NCBI RefSeq assembly: GCF_000247815.1
Contig: NC_021678.1
Span: 3,035,183-3,099,182, forward strand
Source of the DNA: Ficedula albicollis
Lineage: Eukaryota > Chordata > Aves > Passeriformes > Muscicapidae
Direction of reading: 5' to 3'
Length of the DNA stretch: 64,000 nt
Positions 1-13,800 of the stretch are shown piece by piece; the stretch's first letter is position 1, and each line of letters opens with the position of its first letter. The notes beneath the pieces were generated by a model. It saw nothing but the letters and a program-made list of their open reading frames with translations. It did not search any database and was not told where the DNA came from. The position numbers were made by a program, and so were the translations under genes.

Positions 1-711
1 CCGGGGCTCTGTCCCCCGGCTCACCGTGCCGTGTGCCGGGGCTGGGCGCTGTCCCCAGCCCGAGCAGGGCTCCAGGGAGCCGGGGCTCTGTCCCCCGGCT
101 CACCGTGCCGTGTGCCGGGGCTGGGCGCTGTCCCCAGCCCGAGCAGGGCTCCAGGGAGCCGGGGCTCTGTCCCCCGGCTCACCGTGCCGTGTGCCGGGGC
201 TGGGCGCTGTCCCCAGCCCGAGCAGGGCTCCAGGGAGCCGGGGCTCTGTCCCCCGGCTCACCGTGCCGTGTGCCGGGGCTGGGCGCTGTCCCCAGCCCGA
301 GCAGGGCTCCAGGGAGCCGGGGCTCTGTCCCCCGGCTCACCGTGCCGTGTGCCGGGGCTGGGCGCTGTCCCCAGCCCGAGCAGGGCTCCAGGGAGCCGGG
401 GCTCTGTCCCCCGGCTCACCGTGCCGTGTGCCGGGGCTGGGCGCTGTCCCCAGCCCGAGCAGGGCTCCAGGGAGCCGGGGCTCTGTCCCCCGGCTCACCG
501 TGCCGTGTGCCGGGGCTGGGCGCTGTCCCCAGCCCGAGCAGGGCTCCAGGGAGCCGGGGCTCTGTCCCCCGGCTCACCGTGCCGTGTGCCGGGGCTGGGC
601 GCTGTCCCCAGCCCGAGCAGGGCTCCAGGGAGCCGGGGCTCTGTCCCCCGGCTCACCGTGCCGTGTGCCGGGGCTGGGCGCTGTCCCCAGCCCGAGCAGG
701 GCTCCAGGGAG
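1..711. repeat. 79-bp minisatellite, nine head-to-tail copies
   Basis: Nine essentially identical 79-bp units start at 1, 80, 159, 238, 317, 396, 475, 554 and 633. The array runs off the left edge, so its true length is unknown. The unit is GC-rich. Because 79 is not a multiple of three and the unit has no stop, all three plus frames stay open; these are not genes. The array lies in an ADAM8 intron, and its edge is only about ten bases from the splice donor of the exon at 723-799. On the minus strand each unit carries a GGTGAG donor-like word. Confidence 0.97.
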
Positions 712-722
712 CTGAGCCCTAC

Positions 723-3700
723 CTGAGCCCGCCGCAGGTGCTGATGCTCGCTGCCGAGCCGGGGTGTCCCCGCACGCGTCCCTGGTAGAAGCAGTGATCC
801 TGCCGAGACAGAGGGAGGGCAGAGGTGTGGGGCTGCCCCACGGGGCTGGGGAGGCTGCTCCCCCCGGAGACAGCCCCTACCTGCGTGTCCGGCTTCTCGG
901 TGATCTCGGAGCCGTCGGCCGAGTAGTGAGTCTCGGTGTAGTGCTGCCCCAGCAGGGCCCTGCGGGTGGGGAGGGGGCGTCAGCACCGAGCCCCTTCGGA
1001 GCAGAGCATGTGGGGACTGTGATCCCCCGGCTGGGCTTGGGATGAAGAGCTCTGGGCTGAGGCTTAGGTCACCGGTGCAGTGACACCTTGGAGAAGGGGT
1101 ACTCACGGCAAGGGTGGGGTGCAAACCCCCCTCAGGCCGCCCCACCTGCACTCACCTGTTCTTCTCCAGCCACAGGAGGTATTCCCTGCCCTCGGCACGG
1201 ACGCTGTAGAGGACGTGGTCTGGGTAGGTGCTCTGCAGGAAAGAGAGAAACCCACCATCAGCAGGAGCAAGAGAGGCCCCTCTCCTGCCCAGAAAGGGGA
1301 CAGGGTCTGTGTGTGCCCTGCTGAGGGATCAGGAGCCTGGCTGCTCACCCTGGAGGCAGCCAGCAAAGACACAGGAAATCAGAAGAGAAGGAAGAAAGCA
1401 TGTGGGCAATAACACAAATCCCCAGCACATCCTGAGATGAAGAACAGGTCACCCGCAAGGAGACGGAGTCAGCAAAGTCTGATTTCCCGTGTCTGACACA
1501 TGGCTGCAGATGGCCGTGCCAGGGACTGAGGTTTCCTACTCATCAGTCACAGAGCTCCTTTTCTGGGGTCTGAGTTCAGCACTTACTCACCAGCTGAACC
1601 ACAAAGATCCCGATGGCTCTTATCAGCAGAGACTTCTTCCTCCCTGACTGATCTAGCACGCCACATCACGTTTAGAGAACAGCCTTCCCTTGGCTCTCCT
1701 CGGCCTCCCAGCGCGGATTTTGGTAGCACTGTGTCCCAGATCCCCTTTGCCCGTGGGAGGGAGCCAGGGTGGCTGAACCCTGAACCCTCAGGATGGAGAT
1801 ATTCCTACAGGAAAAGCGTTTCCCTCTGGGCTATCCTGTGATCTCATCCCACTGGGGTCACTGGGAAAGAGTCGTGGTCCCTTGTCAGGCTGTGCCCTTG
1901 CCACGAGGGATCTGGGACATCTCCTGAGGACACATCCACCTCTCCTGAGGGCACATCCTCAGCCCTTGCAGAATCCAGGTGTGGAGAGAGCTGAGCCAAA
2001 GGCAAAGCAAACCTTTCCCATGGGGCCAGCATTCCTCGGGGATGAGGTGTGCTGCCTCTCCCTGGGGAGGATGACGGCACGGGCTGTCATACCGTGGCTC
2101 AGCATTCCCAAGGGGATGATCTGCACTCTGGAAGGAGCAGAAAGCCCTGCTGACTCAGTGCCAGCAGGGCCAGGTGAGAGGCTTTGCCTGTCACTCAACT
2201 GCCCCCATTCTCCCTGGTTTGCAATTCCAGGCCTGCTGGCAGGTCCCTGGAAAATTCTTCTCTCATGAACAGCGCCTGTGCCGACCCCTGTCCGCCAGCA
2301 AAGCCATCCTTTGTTATTGTTGGCAACGCCAAGGCCAGAAGAGGTCTTAAGGAATGGCAGGAAAGCGCTTGGAAGGGGGTGCTGGGTCAGGGAGCGTCTC
2401 TGGGAGATGACCGCAGGGCAAGTTTAAAATAAAAAGCCCTGATGAAGCTCCTCTGAATCACCCCGTTCCTCATTAGCATGGGCTGTGCGAGGGCTCCAGA
2501 TGGGAAGGCTTTGGGAGCAGCCCTGCGAGCCCCTGTGCTGAGCCAGCACAGCAGAGCCACAGCCCCAGTGCAGGCAGAGCAGGGATTTCTCCCAGCTGGG
2601 CTCCAGAGAGCTCGCCCAGGATGGGGGTGGGATATCCCATCCCACCCGAGCTCAGGGTGCTGCACCCCTGGGTGGGAGAGGCCTTGCAGCAGGAATGGGG
2701 CTCGCTCTTCCAGACCCCTTTCCGTGAGCATCCCAGGTGTGCCACTCTCCCTGCTGTGCTGGTCGGGAGGCTGGCACCCAGGAGATCCTGAGCTCAGGAT
2801 CCCAGGGCTCCACCCTGCCTGCAGGGATGAACGTCTGGATTTAAGCAGAGCCAGGGGGTAACTGGTCTGCTTCAACCCTCACCAGGCAGGGCAATCCCAT
2901 ACGCCCCAGTAACTCCAACCCCAAAACCAGCTCCTGGTGGCCTGTGCTTGGAGGAGCCAGCATGGACAGCACCCATCTCTGTCTCAGAGGGGCTTGATGG
3001 TGGTCAGACCTTGCTGAGAGCTTCTCCCCCACTCACATGACCAGGACAGCAAACCTAACCTCAATCCAAGAGGAAAATAAAAGGTCTTGGAAAGCAGGAG
3101 ACTTCCTGCCCTCAACAAGGCCGGTTTGGGATGTCCAAGGACCACCCAAGGCAAGAGCAAATCCAGGTGCCACCCATCAGACAGCCCCTGTGTCTGTCCT
3201 GAGGTGCACAGCTCATGGCAGATGTCCTCTCCAGAGGGATCCCGGGGTGGGTGAGCTCCCCAGTCCGGGGGGATCGGTGCGGAGCCGCCCGGCGCACACC
3301 CGGCACAGATGGCGGCTCTAAAATAGCCTGGGGAATGTTTATCTCGTGGACAAGTTTAGGTTTCTAGAGCAGGGAAAAACAGATGCTTTTGGGGAGTGTT
3401 TTTGAAGCTAGCTTATCAGGAAGGGTTTGAATCACAGAGGAACGTGCTGTATGGCACTAGGGAATACGTGTCCCCGGTCCCTCCATCCCTCCAGGCGCTA
3501 AAATCAGAGCTTTTTGGATCTGGAAAAGGAATTTTAAAAAAAGTTGGCTGAATTTCACTGTAAGGCAATGAGGAAAGTGTCTTTGAGGTCGTGGCATCCT
3601 ACACAATCACTCAACATCAAGCACTCCAAACTCCTGACTCAAACCCCATTCCTTCCCCCAAATTGCCAGGTTTCCCAAGAAAAACAACGCTGGCTCGCTT

Positions 3701-5262
3701 TCATGTGGATTTCTGCAACTTTCTGATTCTTATTTCTCCATCCCAGAGGACAAAAAAAGCCCCAGCTTCAGCAGACACAGCAAGAAAAGTGCTTGCAACT
3801 CCACGAGGTTCCACCAACCCCTCCTTAAGGAAAGACCAGATGTCACAAGACCGCAGCAAGGCTGCGAGAGGTGGCACCGCTGGGTCACGTCTCTAAAGAA
3901 ATCACTGGAGAAAGCAGCTCCCCTCTCCAGGAGTGCACCCTGCTGTCTGCAGGTCCTAATTAGACCCAAAACAGCCCAGAAAAGCTGATCTGATCAACTG
4001 CTCCAGCGTCTCCATCCTCTGGGGTGGAAGCAGTGCAAGGAAATGGGTGGCATGTCCGTTTTGGTGCAGGGCTGAGAGGGTTTGGCCAAATGGTTGGTCA
4101 AGGGGTCCAGCTCTGAGCCTGGCGGTGGGACAGGATCCCTGCTGATGGCAGATACCCTGGAAAGCACCGAGGGCGGCTGTGCCCCGAGCTGTGACTCACC
4201 GGAGGCGCGGAGAGGTCCCTCTTCCCCCGGGGCACCGGCAGCGCCCGCGGCAGCACCGTCTCGTCCCTCTCGACGTGGGGCAGCCGCTCCTCCAGCCCGG
4301 CGCCGGAGCCTGAGAAAAGCCCAAGGGCTTTGAGACACGTGCCCGGGAACTGTATCACAGAATATCCCGAGCTGGAGGAGTCCCACAGGGATCATGCACG
4401 GACACCCCAACAACCCCACCCTGTGCACCCCTGGTGTCCAAACCCTCCTGGAGCTCTGGCAGCCTCGGGACTGTGCCCATTCCCTGGGGAGGCTGGGCAC
4501 TGCCAGCACCCTCTGGGGGAAGAACCTTGCCCTAATACCCACCCTACAGCTTCACCCTTGGGCCTGAAGCCAGGGGGCAACGAGAGCAGCCAACATGAAG
4601 GTGCAGGGATGAACCCGAAGAGCAAGTCCTGAAATACCTGCTGGTATTTCCAGGGAGCTGCAGCCCCCCAGCCCGGCTCCCACAGAGCGCTCAGCATCAC
4701 CCGAGAGCGAGCGAGTCCCTTCGGGGCTCGAAACCCCCGCCGAGCCCCTGGTGCAGCAGCACGGAGAGAGGTTTTCCAGCTCCCCATGGTGATGCCACCG
4801 CGTGTGACTCGGCGTCTGGCGGCTGTGGGGGCTGTTTGGGAGAGCGGCTGGTGCCTGGGTGGCTCAGCCCCCTCCCAGCCTTCCTTGGATGCCGGAACGG
4901 AGAATTCCTGCCATAAACCTTTTGCTTTTCCCGGGAGCCCCAAACGCCAGGTTCGGACGGGGCTGGCTGCTGGGTCTGGGGATGCCCACGGGGAGCCAGA
5001 CGAGCCACGGGCGACCTCGCCGGCTGAGGGACGGGGGACTCCGGCTGTGACTCTCCTGTCGCCCGGGAGGCACCGGGAGCATCCCCGTGGGAGCGAGCCT
5101 GGCCCCGGGCGCCCCTTCTCCATCACCCTCCCCCTCGGGGGGCGAGCACAGAGGCGCGTCCCGGGACTTTCCCCGGGGAAAGCATCCCCATCCCGCGGTG
5201 CCTGCATCCCGGTGCCCCAAACTCCCCGCCCGCCCCAGGGACCCCAGGCTCACCTCGGGCCG
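723..5262 (-). CDS. ADAM8: ADAM8 metalloprotease-disintegrin, N-terminal (prodomain) exons only
   Basis: Membrane metalloprotease of the adamalysin family; this part encodes the start and prodomain. In transcription order the exons are: 5254 upward into the C run (donor GAG|GTGAGC; probably the signal-peptide exon, tentative), 4200-4309, 1156-1232, 881-959 and 723-799. Reading phases agree from the second of these onward. The joined product reads LPHVERDETVLPRALPVP, then STYPDHVLYSVRAEGREYLL, WLEKNRALLGQHYTETHYSA, DGSEITEKPDTQ, DHCFYQGRVRGHPGSAASIS and TCGGLR. YTETHYSADGSEITE and DHCFYQG are typical of ADAM8 (human has YTETYTAANGSEVTEQ and DHCLYQG). The catalytic, disintegrin and membrane parts lie beyond base 1. 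The first exon is cut by the C run at 5263. Lying immediately downstream of TUBGCP2 on the same strand matches the mammalian order. Confidence 0.9.
4345..4540 (-). mobile_element. CR1-like LINE 3' fragment
   Basis: Reads in the antisense direction: it begins with a TATCACAGAATATCC-type tail followed by the conserved block with GCACTGCCAGCACCCTCTGG. The same block occurs in sense orientation near 9300-9535 and 44965-45240. It lies in the first intron of ADAM8. Confidence 0.65.
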
Positions 5263-7035
<1,773 letters not shown>

Positions 7036-7723
7036 GGTATCAGGGCAGATAAGCCAGGCACGTTTGTATTTCTGGGTGTTTCAGGCCAAGCAGGAAATGG
7101 AAAGGGCACGGACACGTGGGTGTGAACGGGATTTGGGATTAGTCATTGACGGGTGCTTAGAAGTTCACTGTTGATTTAAAAAATGAACTCTCCATGACTT
7201 CTAGTGGGATTCAACTTCCTGGGGTCTCTCTCCCTCTGCCAAGCTAGAGGACCAGCTGTAGGCCATGAGCACACAGAACCTGGCTCTTCCCTCCAGAGAG
7301 CTCCAGGAGGTCCCTGCAAAGGAGGAGTGAGGGAGAGGAAGGCCAGGAGCACTCAGTCCTGTGCCCACAGCCCTCACACATGTCCCCAGGTTCCCACTCC
7401 TCCCCTGAGGCCTCTGTGTCCCTGGCATTCCTTGTTCCTGAGAGACATTTCCTCCCTCACCTGCTCTCAAAGTGCCTCAGGCAATGTTTACATTCCCTGG
7501 AACTCCTCTGCCTCGGGCTTGGGGTTGGAAAGGAACTTAAAGATCATCTTGTTCCAACCCCCTACCATGGGCAAGGACACCTTCCATTATCCCAGGCTGC
7601 ACCAAGCCCTGTCCAGCCTGGCCTTGGACACTTCCAGGGATGGAGCATCCACGATAATTTGCACCCATAAATTCTGTTAACAGACAAAAGAACCTTATTT
7701 TTTTTCTTGTTGTTGTTATTTAA
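7036..7723. other. Intergenic DNA downstream of TUBGCP2
   Basis: Non-coding. It contains an antisense CR1 fragment (about 7515-7665) and otherwise nothing I can assign. Short reading frames here have no recognisable protein character. Confidence 0.7.
7515..7665 (-). mobile_element. CR1 LINE 3' fragment
   Basis: Carries the hallmark antisense words GGTTGGAAAGGAACTTAAAG, CCATGGGCAAGGACACCTTCC and CAGCCTGGCCTTGGACACTT of the avian CR1 3' region. Truncated, with no open reading frame. Confidence 0.85.
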
Positions 7724-7729
7724 TTTATT
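7724..7729 (-). terminator. Polyadenylation signal of TUBGCP2
   Basis: AATAAA on the minus strand (TTTATT on plus), about 160 bases past the TUBGCP2 stop codon. It is the nearest canonical signal. Confidence 0.6.
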
Positions 7730-7888
7730 TTACAACGCACAAACACGTAATTGTACAACATAGTAAAAAACAAAAAAACCCAACAAAACGCCGAAACATT
7801 ACGAACACTCGGGAGAGGAAGACTCCCCTGTGTCTCTGGGTTTGCTGCAGGCTGTGGGTGGGCTGGAGCTCCCCTGGATGGGGTGGGG

Positions 7889-10800
7889 TCACTGGGCAGG
7901 CACAGCCAGGCGGGGCAGCAGCGGCGGAACCTTCTGGCTGCGCTCGGCCGACATGTGCTCCAGGCGCTCCGTGTAGAACCCGTTGAAATCCAACCTGAGG
8001 GACAAAACACACCCGGGAAAGGGGAGGTGTGAGCAGGAACCTCCCCCAGGACACCCACGTGGGATGTGTGTGCTGTGCCGTGGGTGTTGGTGACACCTTT
8101 TCCGTGCCTTAGACAGGGAAATGTATCAGGAATACATCCCGAATGCATTGGGGAGGACCAAACGCTCACAGCTCCTCTCCAGGTCACACAGAGGTGTCCT
8201 GTGTGGACACAGGTTCCTCAGTGTCAGCACCTGCCCAGCCACTCCCCAGCACTACAACTCCCACACAAAACCCACACAGCACCACGAAATGCTGAGGTTT
8301 CCATCCCCTCCACCTCCTGGCTAACACCAGGATGCTTCCCACGGATCCACAATCCACCAACTGGTCAGAAGATGCTCGGCCACAGCCACAAGCGACACTT
8401 GGAAAAGTCCCTCCAGAGCACTCAACACCAGGAATACCACAACCCCACCCCCCTGATAACCCAGAGTGATGCCAGCCAGCCCCAAGCCTGCTGCCACCTT
8501 CCCAAGGCAGATCCCAGAGCACCCACAGCCCCGTGCACTCGTGTGCCCCGGATCACTGAGCAGGCAGTGCAAGCCCGTGAATCACACAAAAGTTGCTCTC
8601 TCCCTTTCTCAAATTAGGCTGCTCCAGTACCAACTGAATGGGCACAATATTTGAGTTTCATGTTGCTTAACAACCTCACACAAACGGCAACAAATTGTTC
8701 CTTGACATTTTTTGGTGCCTGCAGAAAACAGAGCCTCGACAGATGGAATTTATCTGTTGCTCTCTCCTGGTTGAAAAGCTTTACATTGCTTTCGTCCTCG
8801 AGGAGTGGTACCAGGGAAACCTGACACTGAGGTGAGAGTACTGACCAAGTTTTGACTCAAACACAAGGCCAGGACTCGTTGCTTTGAGGACCTGTTCCAT
8901 TTCTAAAGCTGCTTCATTCCCAGCTCAGTGACTTGCAGATTTTGCTTGGCTTCCCTTTTGGCTGTTTTTGGTTTTAAGTGATCCGTGATAACCATTTCTT
9001 CAGAATCTCTGTGGTGCTTCCTCACTATGTGCTTACATGGCAGCTTCTTGCTTTGTGGCTGGGTTCAGTGGGGTTTGCACCACTTCACATCCTGGTGACC
9101 TATTTTGAGCTCAGTTTCCTCCAAACTGGTAAAGGAAGGATGTCTGATAACCACAGTGATGTACAAGATTTCTAAGAATGTGGACTTAACTAATCCTGCT
9201 GACAAAATGTAGTTCTCCTTTTCACTCCTGGGATGAGTTGGAGTTGACTGAACAGCTCCTGCAGTTGCCAGCCCTGTGCCAGCACTCCCGAGGAAATGGC
9301 TGGAGCTGTGTCAGGAGAGGTTCAGGTTGGAGACCAGGGGAAGGTGCTTCCCTCAGAAGGTGCTGGGCACTGAACAGGCTCCCCAGGGAATGGGCACAGT
9401 CCTAGGCTGCCAGAGCTCCAGGAGCACTTGGACAGTGTTCTCAGGGATGCACAGGGATTGTTGGGATGTCTGTGCAGGGACTGGATGATCCTTGTGGGTC
9501 CCTTCCATCTCAGGATATTTTCTGATTCCGTTCTATGACACACCTGAGCAGGACTTGGGCACACCAAAGATCTGTCACCTGCGAGCTCTGAAGGAAACCC
9601 CCTGCATCTCCATCTCCTATTATTAAATGCCACAAATGAAGTGCCTCAGTTATTCAGTACTACAAAATGTGTTAACAGAAAGTGTTAACTAGGATCAAAT
9701 AAATGATGAGCAAGTACCAGAACTGTGAATTTTGTTATTTATCTGACATGTTGATGATCCCTGTTGGAAAGCAGTCCCATTAAAAGGTTATAAATTAGAA
9801 GAAAAGAGTGGTATGTCTTACAAACTCTTCCTTATAAACTCTCTCAGCCAAAGATGTTATTTCAGATGGCAACTGTCTCCACTCTGCTTCTTGGGTTCCT
9901 GTTGCCATAGAGCCCAGGCCTCGAGCCAAGAATCCCTCCAACCTGAATGGGAGCTAAATGTCACCTCTGGGCATTCACTGTGGGGCTTCCACCCTTTAAA
10001 CCAGCCTGAGCAGCCCATGGGATTGGAAAGGCAGGTCCCAGGGGCTGTTAACATCCAGTATTTCTGCCAAGGAAATGGGGACATCTGGCTGGACAGGAAA
10101 GAGCCAGCAGGTCCAATGCCTTGGTGAAGACTCAAGTGGCCCCAGAGAGTCCAGACTAGGGGGGGGGCTTTGACAGTGATGACAGTTCTGGTGGCATAAG
10201 GACTGGGGCATGGAAAAAAAGGGAGGGCAAAGCACCCAGGCCTTCCTCTGAGCCTCTGTGTGCAGCTGAGGTCACTGTCCACAGCACAAACCACGGACAG
10301 AAGCACTGGATCATCTGCATCATCACACTTCTCCTTTCCCCTGAAGCAGGAAGTGCTGGTTGCAAAACCCAACCTCTCTGTATTTGGAAGAACCAGCTGC
10401 AGAGGTTTCACAGCTCAGGAGTCACCTGCTGGCCCCAGCTGACCCCCCAGTGTGGGCTGTGACACTGATGGAGCAGCTCCTGGCTGTGGCACCCTGGGCA
10501 GGACACACAGCCAGGCTGTGTCCCCCTCTGTCCTGCCACGTGTGTGGCTTTCACACCACGACAGGAGCAGGTAATTTGGTCTTCAGCACTGTGCTGGCCA
10601 TGTCCCCTGCGCCCTGGGATCATGAAAAGAGTTGCCATCAAGATCTCCTGGATGGAGCACCATGAACAAGCCTCTCTGTTAGAACTTGTACAGGAGATGG
10701 CAAAAATATTGAAAAAAGGATAAAGGAGGAAGCAGAGCTGGAGCACTGAGGAGCAGTAAATGCTCCTGCCTGGGTGACTCAACTGCTTGTGGTCCTGAAT

Positions 10801-13800
10801 CTAACTTGAGTCTGGATGCTCCTGTGACACCCAGGGGTGATGGCAGCCAGGGAAGAGGCAGAGCTTAATCCTGTCAGCCTTTTCCTACAGATGGATCCTG
10901 CCTGTAACCTACAACAGCCTGATGACGATGAACTGGGATGTCCAGGCAGAGGAAGGGTGACAAAATGCTGAGAAGCCAGACCTGCCTTTCCCAAAAGGTC
11001 CTGCAGAGACTTGACTGTTCTGGTTAGTCCTGAAAGGAATAACAACCAATTGTACAGCTGGGGCCTGCACTACAGCCACAGGAACAGTTTTTTGGAGAAA
11101 TTCCAAGATGAGGAGAAGACCTCTGACTCTGGTCACTTCAGAGATGGAGTGAACCAGAGTTCTTAGAGCTGTGGAGGAGGGGTCCTCATCCACATTCCCA
11201 TTTCAGGGACTCAGCAGCAGCCAGGGGGCAGCTCTGGTGGCTGGAAGCTCCTCCCCTGAGAGGGGATGGAAGCAGGAGAGCTCAGCACACCAAGCAGCCC
11301 TGGGGCTGTGTAAACCTGTGGCAGCTGCTGGGCAAGAAGTTCCCAGAAGAAAAGGACAACTGGAAGCAGTTTCCTGCAGGAATACTTCACCTAACAGTGT
11401 TTGTGAAGTGCCAGGAATCCTGACAGCCCTGTCAGATCCTGTCAGAAACAGCACCAGGAGGGGACAACAATCTCCTTAAAACTCATTTGTGAAACACTTC
11501 CTCTGTCTCTGCTTTCAGGTGCAGCACATCTCAACAGAGGTGTGAGGGTTTCAGCCAGCCCTAAAAGATATCCAGGACAGATGGACAGGGAAGAGAACTT
11601 CCAGGGGTTTTTTTACTGAAAAAGCAACACAGTGGTTATAAACCCAGCAGCAACACTTCAATCTGCTCTCTCTCTCTCCCCCCTATCCTGTGTACCTGAC
11701 TTTTACGTATTTCTGAAGGAATTCTGATTTCCAAGAAGCTGCTTATTGAAATAAATTCAACATGGGAACTTAAAATAGACACTTTATGATCAAACCTTCG
11801 TGTGATTTTCTCATCTTGCAATACTTACACTGTATTTGGAAATTGGTTTATTCACAGTGAGACAATCCCCAGGAAAACTAACACTACATTTACAATATTA
11901 ATGGACAAATTTCCCATAATTCAAAGGAATGTGTTTTGGGGTTTTTCTAAAGCCCTTGATTGAAATGGAAAGCAGAATGGTCTGGGTTGGAAGGAACCTC
12001 AAAGATCATCTCACTCCAACTCCCTGCCATGGACAGGGACACCTTCCTCTAGCCCAGGCTGCTCAGAGCTCCTAAATATCCACATTTCTCAGTGATAATG
12101 AGCATTTCCTGAGCTGAATCTGGGACCCATGGGAGGAGAAGTCACAGATAGAAAAGGCCTGGCTCACCTGTAGATGATGTTGAGCATGCTGTGCTCGCAG
12201 TCATTGGTGCTGTACACGCTCAGCTTGTCCAGCAGGTCCAGCAGATGTGTGGAGAAATTGCTGTCAAACTTGTTGATGGTGGCTTCAAAGCCAGATGTGA
12301 GGTGCAGGCTGTCAGCATGCTCTGCTAAAAGCTGCCAAGACAAAGGCAGAGTGGCCCCATGTGTCTGCTGATCTGCACTTGCCAAGGGGCTGCAGTTAAT
12401 CCCCCCATTCCCTAACCTGCTCAAAGATACTGCCATCAAACATCACAGTTGCTCAGCCTCTGAAATCAATCTTTCCAATTCCTTGGTAGTTAAAAGCCCA
12501 GCCTGGGAGAAGCCCAGAGCAGATCCCAGCTGAGTTATCCACAAATAGATGCTGCCATTGCTCATTTTCAAGCAGGAGGAAATGCCAGTAGGCAGAAAAT
12601 GTGTGCTGCCCAAGACAGGCTGTGACCCCTGGAGCTCTGTGACTGCAGTGGTGGTGCAGATGTGTGCCAGAGTGGCTTCTAAAGGGATAGCAGGATCTGC
12701 TGAGCACAGAGCAAATCCCCCCGTGCATCCAAACAGAGAAATATGGACAGGACAGATCCCCCAGGTATAAAAGCCATGGGCTGCAAAGAGACCTGCTCAC
12801 ACTCTGGGAATGGGAAAGTGCTGGCATTTCAGAAAGCCTGGATGTGGCTCTGCACAGCTGAAAACACAAGTAAAAACTCAAAAACCAGTGCAGGGACTGC
12901 TGTGGGTCTTCAAAGCAGACTTTGAGAACTCCACACCGCCCACAATTCCACACAGACTGTGCTTTTGGGGCCAGAGATGAGAACCCAGGAAGGGCTGGTT
13001 AATTAATCTGCAAGTGGCCTCCCAGAGTGGCAGCCAGGCCCAGCTGTCCCCTGTGTGTCCCACCTTGCTGGTCAGCTTCTTCTTGGCAGCCTCCTCAGCT
13101 CGCTCCTCCTCGGTGGGCGGGCCCTGCATGGTGCCGTGCTCCAGGCTCAGCCTCTCCATCTCACTGTCCAGCTTCATGCTCTGGGTGAACCTCTGGCAAG
13201 GGGACACGGTGACAGCCCTTTTCTTCCATTGTGGCAAAGCACAGGGCTCAGTTCTGCCCACCCTCACTCCCAGGAAGGCGAACTCAGACTGAATTGAGCA
13301 TGCTGATACACACATCTCCCCAAACCCACTGAAAAATGGGTTTTAGGAAAGCTGTGGGCTCCCTGATGCTGGCTGGGAGGGTCTCTACAGAGCACCACAA
13401 TTTACAATCCAAGAGAGGGAATTTGGTCCATATGAACCTGATCTCAACATGGGAAAAAAACAGAGGATTTTGTGGAGTGAGAAGCCACAGAAACCCTTTG
13501 GGAGAGGGTGTGAGCTGTCAAGCCCTAAAGCTGCTGACAGAGGGAACAGAGGCAAGTGCAAGTGGGGCTGCCAAAGGCACAGGGAGGCTGTACCCACCTG
13601 CATGCAGTTGGTGAACATGACACACACAGACATCAGCTTGGAGAAGATCTTGAGCAGCTCTGGGTTGGTGAGCATGCAGTCCTTCAGGCAGTTGTCCAGG
13701 AAGCTCGTGTGGTGGCTCAGGACATCATCAATGTTGGATGCCTGTGGCAGGACAGCCCAACAGTCACAAACCAAACCAGGGCTGCTGTGCTGCTCCATCC

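Noticed and set aside
26..788. Three overlapping frames of about 230-250 residues at the left edge
   Set aside because: Produced by the stop-free 79-bp repeat in all three frames; intronic and without family similarity.
881..959. ADAM8 exon length (79) equals the minisatellite period (79)
   Set aside because: The sequences are unrelated; coincidence.
1560..1660. Exon-like segment ending in a CTG|GTGAGTAAG donor on the minus strand (hydrophobic IFVVQL)
   Set aside because: No in-frame start, no matching acceptor, and the ADAM8 exons on either side already join in phase.
4786..5262. Long plus-strand frame opposite ADAM8 exon 1
   Set aside because: GC-rich promoter DNA with few stops; continues into the C run; no domain.
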